64,000 nt of DNA, from NCBI GenBank assembly GCA_946811185.2, contig OX328096.1:71609345-71673344 (forward strand). The letters run 5' to 3'. The position numbers were made by a program, and so were the translations under genes. Of this stretch, positions 55,780-64,000 are shown in pieces (position 1 is the first letter of the stretch; each line of letters starts with the position of its first letter). This DNA is from Hippopus hippopus (Eukaryota > Mollusca > Bivalvia > Cardiida > Cardiidae). The notes below the pieces were generated by a model. That model ran no database searches. It had not been told where the DNA came from and saw only the letters and a program-made list of their open reading frames with translations.

Positions 55780-57237
55780 CTCGTCACGACTCGGCCGATT
55801 TTGTACTTATATCTATCGCTGAAAAGATGCCAACGTAATTGATAGACGGAGTTAGAAAGTAAATGTACAAACTGTATGTCATCGGAATGTATTTAGAAAC
55901 TATACATGCAACTGGTAATAGCCGCAGGTTTAAAATAGTAATTTGCCGTTGGTCAATTAAAGTTAGCGAGGTGAAGCACGTGAAGCTGTGCGAGACAAAG
56001 GATGAAGAGTTATGTAATAGTTCAGATCGTGGCGGAAAGACCATTACGAAAACATTTTCAGAATGGACTGGTTATCCTACACTTGCAACCTTAGTAACCA
56101 TACTGTCCATTCACTATACTGACCAGCATAGATCTGATTATGCATGTTTCAACTTAGGATGTATTAACCCTTTGGCTACTTAGCGCGACTTTATGACCTC
56201 TTGCGGACAGTGTAGATCAAGATCAGACTACACTCTACATGAAGTCTGATTTTGGATCTACTCTGTCCAATAAGGAGATAATTTTTCCCAAAAAGTACCT
56301 TTGAAATAGTAAAAACTTGGGTTTTTACCGTGGGCTTGAAAGTTTCATATCACTTATTTAGCAGGTTAAATTATTTTCATAACCTTTCTACATCTCCTTC
56401 CAGCGCAGAGCTACCAATTTACACGCTCACCAACATGTTTCCTTTTGATGATATTCTGAAGACTAGAATCAGTCTTAACCGTTGACCAAACAATCCTATG
56501 GGGCTTTCAAAATGTAATGGGAAAAATTGTATGTATTTAGCATGTTCTCTTTTTCCTCATAGCGATTTTTTATCACTTGAAAGATATTCAGCATTTTGTC
56601 ATTTGGTAGAGTCAAATAGAATATTTTCATAGAAAAAAAAACTGCAACACAAATAAGCTCACTTAGTCATATTCTCCATGTCTGAATCAATTGACCAGCG
56701 ACAAAGCCTTTTCGGAGAGCGCAGATTCAGACTGGCACAGAACATGCAATCAGATTTTGGATCTGTCATGCCAGGTTTCTAAGATATTCTAGTCATAACA
56801 GCAAAAGAACTGCAATATTAAGTCTGCTTTTCCACGCTTAAAAAATCTATTTCACTAATTCAGCGCTTTCGCTTTAAGTGTAAAACTCTCAGTAACATAT
56901 TGGTCTCATCAGCTACTCCATATTGGTTGATTCTTATCCTTTCCATATTTCACATTAAGAGCACAAGGTTTACTGTAATGATGCTCTTGCTCTTTCGAAT
57001 GACTCAAACACAATGACCTGTGTTGTCCAAGGAAAAGAAAAGTTTCTTTTGAAGACAATAAAAGATCAAGATCAGACTGTCCTTTGAATGCAATGCAGCT
57101 CAATATCACAGACTAACATATCTAATATCTTAATTGCCTTTTTATATAGGATATATATGAAAAAAAAAGCTCGACTATGAATTTGTAATGCTTTGATATT
57201 GTTTTTCTGACTGTAAAAGACCATACTGAGTCTTTTA
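55780..57237. other. Duplicated intergenic block without a supported gene, third copy
   Basis: Very close to 35445-36905. The 62-codon frame of the other copies is extended to 106 codons here because its stop is changed, which argues against a conserved protein. Confidence 0.5.
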
Positions 57238-57488
57238 ACTCTTAACCGTTTTAGATGACCCCGAGGAAGACGGCTGTTAAAAGCATTGTGGAAAAAAGGA
57301 AAATGCAGATAACCATCGTTTTCTCCTTTTCACACAATGTGTGAGTGTTTTTTTTTTTTTTTTTTTTTTTATTTCTTTTTTACCCTTTCAACGATTCAAA
57401 GCATCATTTGGTACTCATTTCATTCGTCATATGCAAATGCTTTCGATTTGGATAAGTCTAAAATTACATCATTTGGTAAATAGTTGAG
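57238..57488 (+). mobile_element. TTAA MITE (family A) with T run
   Basis: TTTTAACTCTTAACCGTTTT at the left; T run at 57348-57370; TTTGGTAAATAGTTGA at the right. Confidence 0.62.
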
Positions 57489-58425
57489 GATTGGGTAGAT
57501 ACATAATTCTTTGAAATTAATGTGGGAGAAATTGGCCAGCCAATGTTTTGGACAGAACGATTTTGCCCATGACAATATAGCTAGCCAAAAAACATTAGGA
57601 AGGACAATTTGTCCAGATAAAAACAATTCTTGTTAACAATGAAAAAAAGGTCCACTAGTAACCAAAAGAAAAGAATTTGATAGTCATGAAACAGGCATAT
57701 TTTATATGACTTATTCATACGAATTTTAAAGTATGGATATTATTGATAATATCTGACAATATGTAATTGTACAGTTTCCAAAGTTGCAAAAATTATAGAC
57801 AAGAATATCTGTATTTTGTTCAACCCTTTTAAAAGGATGGTAGGTACTGTTATTCATGATGAGTGATATCTAAAGCTTGATAATGGGTACTACTGATCAG
57901 AATTGTCACGCATATATTGCTGCATATATCTTTGGCATTTCGTTAAATTACTAATTTGTAAAGGACAGTTGAAAAACGGGGTTCCTACGTGGCTCAGTTA
58001 GAAGGTGTAGGATTTCTATCCCAAACATAGTTCAAACGACTATTATTTGATTTGTGATTTCAAACAACCGTAGTTATTCAGTGTCGACCAGTTACAGTGC
58101 TGACAGCACTTTGATTGACTTTACAATGAAATTCGATAATTCAAACAAGGGGAAAGAAAGAAAGACCGAATTATCAGTACATGTACTCTGAACCGCTATA
58201 TATATATACAGATTATCAAAAAGAAAATGCCCGTCTCTTCGAAATTTGTCTTACGCTTTACCAGGCAAGACTAACTCGTCGAAATTCGATAAGTAGAACA
58301 AGGGCGGTACAATAAAAAGCCGAATTATTAGTACCCTTAATGGCTATAGATACAGATTATTTAAAAACAGAAATGTCTGACGCTTTGAAATCTGTCTTAA
58401 TTCTTAACCAGGCAACAAAATGACT

Positions 58426-58620
58426 CGTCTAAATTGAAAGCTTTTACAGGTGACAAATTAGATGTAGCTCAAATGGTCAGATGTGATTTTGAAATGGTAC
58501 TAAACATTGTTTGAAAACAAGAAATGCTGGTTACCAGCCTCTTTGTTCTTTTCCAACAATGTTTTTGCAAGCTTTCGTGTTCAGGATTGCTAAAACACGG
58601 GGTAGTTTTGTTAAGGGGTG
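58426..58620 (-). mobile_element. TTAA MITE (family A), reverse orientation
   Basis: Nearly identical to 38126-38310, including GAAATGCTGGTTACCAGCCT. Confidence 0.55.
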
Positions 58621-58623
58621 AGT

Positions 58624-58930
58624 TTGTTGATTGCATGGTGCTTAACGCCGTTTGCAGCATTATTTCAGTTACATCGCGGAGTCTAGTGCACATATCACTG
58701 CATTTCTGGGGTTTGTTTCTACAAGTGCTTCACGCACTATTCTTTCCAAGCCGCTGGCTGCTTTCCCTGATACCCATCGTCGAAACAATGATGTGAGGTG
58801 AAAGAGGAATGAATCCTGTCGCAATGTCCATCATCAATCCTCGGAAAGAATTTCCCTAGCTGGGTATTCAAACCAGCCACCTTTGGTTTAAAGCCCTGTA
58901 CGTTATCGGCTGAGCTACAGTGCTCGCCAG
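58624..58930 (-). mobile_element. SINE, nearly full length, reverse orientation
   Basis: GATTGCATGGTGCTTAACGC to GAGCTACAGTGCTCGCC. Confidence 0.75.
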
Positions 58931-59822
58931 GGTTGTATTTTAAAATCTCCGTAAATCTTTGACGCGCAGGCCAAGTACACGTAATTCGAATGAATAATCT
59001 GTGTCTGAAGAGATCAACGGAAAATATTCGTACATGTAGACCAAGTTGCGTTAACCCTGTATTTAATCAAAGCGTTGAGAACCCTGAAATGGTATTTGTC
59101 AAGGAAGCCATTGTGTGGAATTGATAATTTGAAAGAAAAAGAAAAATATTATTCAAATATTGGCTTGAAAGTCAACCTACTAAGCAAATGAATACCTTTT
59201 TTTGGTTGAAGGGAGAGTACTCATGACAAAGTTAGGATTATTTGTGTATTGGTGGTCTCCCTTTGATCATTCAGGAGGAGTCATGAGTAATGTCCCTTGA
59301 CAGTAGGATGTATGATGGATAGAGAGAGAAACCATGTGAATATATCGAAAAAATTTAAGTTTGTACCTGAAAACTATGATTTTGAAATATCTTTGGCCAT
59401 CAATATCTAATTCCCAACATTACAATCAATTATTTCGATCTATAAATATTCATGCCCAATCAAATGGAGTAGCGCGCAATCATTGGATGAACAAGCCATG
59501 GGACGAATTGGTTTTGGAACGAAAAATCCCAGGACCAAGTGATCGGTAGACAAATTTTGTATCATTGCGCCAATAGAAGGCTATGAGCGAGTGAAGCTAT
59601 TTTCAATCAAAAATTAGTATTTCCACGATCGATGGCCTCACCTAGTGTATTTTAACATGCCATTTCCAATTACATGTCTGAATGCTACCGAAAAACTCAT
59701 TTGCCTTAGAAAAATTGAGTTTAATTGGGTTTATTTCCTTCGGCTTTGGACAAAATACGATACATAGTCTTCAAAATTCAATATTGAACTCATAGTGGTA
59801 TTGTCTTCGACAAATACCACAA

Positions 59823-59912
59823 AAATGGCGGAGCAGGGGGGGGGGTTCAAACCAGGCATCCTCTTGTTTTAAGCCCTGGACGCTACCGACTGAGCTACCG
59901 AGCTCGCCAGGG
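59823..59912 (-). mobile_element. SINE head only
   Basis: ATGGCGGAGCAGGGGGGGGG through GAGCTACCGAGCTCGCC. The G run is expanded relative to 39713-39802. Confidence 0.6.
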
Positions 59913-59969
59913 TTGTTATTGTTCATGAATCTTTGACGAACAGGCTTAAATAATTCAAATGAATTAGAT

Positions 59970-60190
59970 TAACCCTATACCACACAATCCCGAGTTCTAA
60001 AGACCCTGAAAAAAACTTTTGAAAACATGGTTGGAAAAGGAAAAAATGCTGGTAATCAGCATTTTCCCCTTTTCCACAATGTTTTTACCCTATCAATGAC
60101 AGAAATCAATATTTGAACTACACTGAAATTGTCTGCAACTGCTTTCAATTTGGCCCAGTCTAAATTTTTGTCGTCAGATAGAGGCAACGT
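59970..60190 (+). mobile_element. TTAA MITE (family A)
   Basis: TTAACCCTATACCACACAAT at the left; palindrome AAAAAATGCTGGTAATC / AGCATTTTCCCC; right end CAGATAGAGGCAA. Confidence 0.72.
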
Positions 60191-60589
60191 ATGTTTACTC
60201 CGTACATAAAGATTAAGAGTGTACGACCCTAAGGAATAAGAATTCTGAAAATAATGTGGAAAAGGGGGAAAATCTAATTACAAGCATTTTCTCTTTTTTC
60301 AAAAAGTATTTTCCACTCTGTGAGAGAAAAATCTCACTATCAGTTGAGGCACAGTTTTTTTTTTTTTAGTCTGCAAATGCTTTCAATTAAGATAAGTCTT
60401 AGATAAAGTTTGACGTCTGACAGAAAGATAAACAAACGGTTACTTTCAAACACGTATTACGTACTTGGCTGAATAAATGCCTTCTTCATTGCAAAATTAT
60501 ATAGACCTCCAGATGAATACTTATGAGCATTGCTAAATGATGAGACAGAAGTACTGCTACACAATTTTCTACAATCCTGTCTGTCTAAC

Positions 60590-60722
60590 TCTTCACCAGA
60601 CAACACAACGGTAGACCAACTGATATTGAAAGTATTTTCAGATGACATTTTAAGCTTATCTCAAAGGATAGTGTTTGTATTCAGACGAGTGGAAAATATT
60701 GCGAGAAAATGAGAAAATGCTG
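60590..60722 (-). mobile_element. Truncated TTAA MITE (family A) upstream of gene 4
   Basis: TAACTCTTCACCAGACAACA begins normally, but the copy ends inside the palindrome at GAAAATGCTGG and jumps to GGAATGATCGAGATAAAAC. About 140 bp present in unit 3 (45594-45733) is missing. Confidence 0.65.
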
Positions 60723-61142
60723 GAATGATCGAGATAAAACTGTATTGACCACAAGTACGAATATCTTGCACGCTCATATAAATCATATGTTTTATGTCAC
60801 AAATTTACGGTCAAACAGATAGACAGATAGACGGAGAATAACTAAAATTGCTATTCAGACCGCAAGTGAGCATTTTGTTCAACTGTTGGGCAGCCTAACA
60901 AATGCACAGCTGGTGAGGGGAATAATGCATGCCTGTTTCTCACGAAATATTATCCTACGGCTGTCAAATAAATTAACCTTTCAACCCACTTAAACAAACC
61001 TTAGGTTCCCATGTTCCCAAGGACGCACTTTTAATCAATCAAAAACACATGTTGCAAATACAGCAAACCGCAGAATCATTCGCTATCAGCCGCTCTAAGG
61101 TATACAATCTTAAGTAAACAGGAATATTAAATATTGCTTATA

Positions 61143-61168
61143 TTGCACTCATATTTTAATTGTTCATC
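61143..61168 (+). promoter_or_regulatory. Conserved block 5' of C1q gene 4 start codon
   Basis: TTGCACTCATATTTTAATTG, the same as gene 3. Confidence 0.35.
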
Positions 61169-61580
61169 ATGCAAGTTTTGCAGTACTTTCTGACGGGACA
61201 TTTGTTAGCCATCGTCTTTTCTAACAATGTGAGAGCGCTGCCAGCTGAGCCAGTATGTTCGAAATTCGATTATGAAATGAAAACGCTTGAGGCGATGCTT
61301 CGAATCGAAAACCGTGCGGAGAAAATGATGGAGGAATTGAAATCTGTCCAAGATTCTATGACGAAAGAGCTTCATGAAATCCGCAAGAATTTGAAAGCTG
61401 AAGTTGAAAGCCAACAAACAGCAATGGAAAGCAAGATTACAGTTCTGAAGTCTGAAGCTGAAAGACAACAAACAGCAATGGAGAGCAAGTTCACAGCTCT
61501 GAAGTCTGAAACTGAAAGACAACAAACAGCAATGGAGAGCAAGTTCACAGCGCTGAAGTCTGAAGTTGAAGAAGTGCCAG
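61169..61580 (+). CDS. C1q gene 4, exon 1: signal peptide and three-repeat stalk
   Basis: Repeats at 61406-61459, 61460-61513 and 61514-61567; the last two are nearly identical to each other. Donor GTAAAG after GTGCCAG. Confidence 0.85.
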
Positions 61581-64000
61581 GTAAAGTAATGTTATCATAC
61601 TTATCTTTTTATAAAATGTTAATCGCTTACCAAAGAAAACGGTTTAATGTCTCCAAAGAATATTTTTAACAAGCATTTTTTACTTTGCTCACAATGCTTG
61701 AAATCGACACATTTTAAGAAGGAAAATAACCATTTCAGAGAAAATGACGGAGGAAATGCAATCTCTCCGAGTTTCTATGACGAAAGGGCTTGATGAAGCT
61801 GAAAAGCAACGGACTGCAACGGAGAGTAAGATCACAGCTCTGAAGTCTGAAGTAGCCAAAAAACTAGCGCCAGGTAAAGTATTGCCTACTTCATTTAATC
61901 TGATCCTGATCTTTATGATGAATATATAAGTCGGCATATAAACAGAACTCTGGCTATTCTTCGGAAAGTTATATACATGTATACATGGGGAAGGTACAGG
62001 TAAGCAATTTAATTCGTGTATACGATACGAAATATTTCAGTGACCATTCAGGATGTATGTTAAAGCCAGCCCTGTGTGATGTCGAAAGTAAAAATAGAAT
62101 TTTAATTCATGTAAATGATTTTGCTTTGGGTTAGGTTATATGAAGTAGGTAATATAGCTGAGAGTATTGCTCTTTTTTAGCTGATTTGTGTAACTCACTG
62201 CGATAGAACTGGCCGAAACCAATTACATCATTCGTAACGACGCATGCGCGCTCACTTGAAAATGTCATCAGTCTGACATGAACCAACAACATGTATACCG
62301 TCAAAAACACTGGCGCTTTTCAAACCCCGACATCGTTTTTGTATATACATTCCTACACGTGTAAATCCTCGCTAACTCCACTAATTATATATATATGTAC
62401 ATGCACTACGAGAAGTAATGAAACTTAACTTTTTCATTGTATCATATCATAGCTTGATACATTTCCACAAATTGGCTTTCCAGTACTTTGAGTCCTTGAT
62501 TAAACATTTTACAAAACGACACAATTTTAGCCTAGTCCAAATTAAAAACATAGCAGAAAACAAATGAGCCGTGTTCTGGCAAAAGGGGGCTTAATGCATC
62601 ACCGTAATACATGATACCAGCCCAAGTCATTACATAATTATGGATTCATAAGAGCTACTTTTTTAAATAATCGACTTAATCAAGAGATAGACTGGTTCTT
62701 TGACAAATAGAAAATTGACCAATAGTGAAAAGTTTCGGCTCAGGTCAGCCTGCGTGGACTGCGCAGGCTGACCAGGGTCGATACTTTTCGCAGATGCATT
62801 AAGCCCCTTTTCACAGAGCACGGCTCAAATTCATTGTAACTCAAAATATAAGTTTCATCTTTGAAGGGATAACATTGAACATTTTATTCATTTTAAGATA
62901 GATAAAAAGCATTGAGGGAAATGCTGGTCACCAGTATTTTCTCCCCTATTCCCTCATGTTGTCAGTAGCCTTCTTTTACAGGGCCATTAACAATCAAGTA
63001 GTAACTTCCCATAGGAAGAAGGTTTTCGTTACAAGCACGTTCTCCCTTTCTCACGCTTGAAGATGACCCTTTTTAAGGACAAATTGCATCATTATAGCCA
63101 AATTTCAAGTTTCACTCGTCAGATGCTTTCAATATGGACAGGTCTAAATATTTTCGTCCGGTAAAGAGTTTAAAAATCGTGTTTGCAAACTGCCACATTG
63201 TCGTAAACACTATAAACCCATATTACAAATACGAAATAATTGAAATATTTCGATTAAGGTATTACTATCCTAACGCTGCTAGTGCAATATGGAATAAAAT
63301 TTCTTACTAGCTGGTAAATAAGGATTTATACTGATACGTATACTGTTTTCTCCTTTCTCCGTTCACCTAAGCGGAAATAAGCTCACCAAATACACAATTT
63401 CGGTCAACGAATCAAAATTTTCGTGTAATGATTAAATATAACATCTGAATTAAACTTTTAACTGACAAAATTCACTACAACTTGCATCGAAAGGTTCGAT
63501 CCGAGGACGTTTTTAAACCTACCTCGACAATCTGGGTAGTATGGCCGCTTTCTCATTTCTCCGTTCATTTGATTGGTTGTTAGGCCGGTCGCTAAGGACT
63601 GATGAATATTCTACATTCCAGTTCAGACGGACTAGCCCATTCATATATGATGTGTATTGAACTGATCGTAAGCCACTAGAGTTGATAACTATTGTTTTTT
63701 TGTGTAGGAAACGTGAACAAGTGTTAAAAAAATGTAAAACAATGCACAACAGCAGAAATATAGGCATGTAAGAGAAAATTGCAAATGGTCACCACCAACA
63801 ACAACAACTCGTATAAAAATTAAATCAACAATTGACTTCGAAACTTCATAAAGAGGGAGTTGTGTGATAATGTCTAAACAGTGAGTACCTCGCAGTGTTT
63901 ACATAAAAATTGGCTTTGTCGCCGTACAACTCTGACGTCTGTACAAAACTGAAGATGAACCCAATGGTCGCACCTGTCGCACTTTGCCCAGTTGATGACT
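61169..64000 (+). CDS. C1q gene 4: partial, stalk exons only, C1q exon beyond the window
   Basis: Exons 61169-61580 and 61739-61873 are open and correctly spliced in phase 1. Intron 2 continues to the right edge without a C1q exon, which by analogy with genes 1-3 (4.5-8 kb introns) should lie 2.5 kb or more beyond. The stalk has three 18-residue repeats and one extra codon before them (EIRKNLKAEV against EIKNLKAEV). The signal peptide is MQVLQYFLTGHLLAIVF, with a histidine in the hydrophobic core unlike the other genes. Integrity cannot be judged without the missing exon. Confidence 0.78.
61739..61873 (+). CDS. C1q gene 4, exon 2: second stalk exon
   Basis: 45 codons, acceptor ATTTCAG, donor GTAAAG. 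Ends SEVAKKLAPG where the others have SEVDEKLVPG. Confidence 0.83.
62566..62826. mobile_element. MITE family B, complete, with 4-bp target duplication
   Basis: 261 bp. Termini GAGCCGTGTTCTGGCAAAAG and CTTTTCACAGAGCACGGCTC are inverted, with similarity continuing inward over about 35 bp to GCTTAATGCATC. AAAT flanks both sides (62562-62565, 62827-62830). Gene 2's intron keeps the empty site (AGCAAATTCATCGTGAC, AAAT at 28906-28909). An internal hairpin uses GGTCAGCCTGCGTGG / CTGCGCAGGCTGACC. No coding capacity; superfamily unknown. Confidence 0.88.
62880..64000. other. Intron 2 of gene 4, type II sequence, and right edge
   Basis: A family A relic with palindrome GGGAAATGCTGGTCACC near 62910-62945 matches the intron of gene 2 (28925-29060). 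From about 63250 on, no match to the other units and no gene was seen. Confidence 0.45.

Overview
The window is animal nuclear DNA: AT-rich, intron-bearing and crowded with transposable elements. A bivalve mollusc, possibly a clam, is the best fit. The evidence is a tandem family of secreted C1q-domain genes (a family strongly expanded in bivalves), tRNA-headed SINEs of a bivalve-like type, several MITE families and a DIRS-type tyrosine-recombinase retrotransposon. The species cannot be fixed from sequence alone. There is no sign of bacterial operons, rRNA genes or CRISPR.

The backbone is a tandem segmental duplication carrying four C1q-domain genes, all on the + strand. Their start codons are at 8430, 26441, 46175 and 61169. 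The spacing is about 15-18 kb once a 5-kb insertion in the third unit is removed. Each gene has three coding exons joined at phase 1: signal peptide plus coiled-coil stalk, a second stalk exon of exactly 135 nt, and a terminal C1q exon. Genes 1 and 3 are intact and predict 275 residues each. Gene 2 has a 1-bp insertion near the end of the C1q exon. Gene 4 runs off the right edge before its C1q exon. The stalk exon carries 1, 6, 1 and 3 copies of a 54-bp (18-residue) repeat in genes 1 to 4. This length-variable stalk under a nearly constant C1q head is the most interesting biology in the window.

Between and inside the genes: 1-8.4 kb is repeats and unassigned AT-rich DNA. The 8-kb intron 2 of gene 1 (9-17 kb) holds a broken Tc1-like transposase and a 1.7-kb terminal-inverted-repeat element. 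Each intergenic block (17.5-26 kb, 32-46 kb, 52.6-61 kb) repeats the same order: MITE, CT microsatellite, two TTAA MITEs, MITE, GAT/GAC tract, unassigned DNA, TTAA MITE, tRNA-like boxes, direct repeats, SINE, TTAA MITEs. A PAT/Ngaro-type DIRS retrotransposon with split direct repeats (40238-45217) sits between genes 2 and 3.

Because the units are paralogous, one unit often preserves the empty site for an insertion in another. Four insertions can be delimited this way, nearly to the base: the DIRS element, a 191-bp foldback element, a 207-bp tRNA-like insertion and a 261-bp MITE. The units are also mosaic: intron 2 of genes 1 and 3 shares one sequence type and that of genes 2 and 4 another, while the upstream regions of 3 and 4 resemble each other most. 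This suggests duplication of a two-gene block, gene conversion, or both. All alignments were made by eye.
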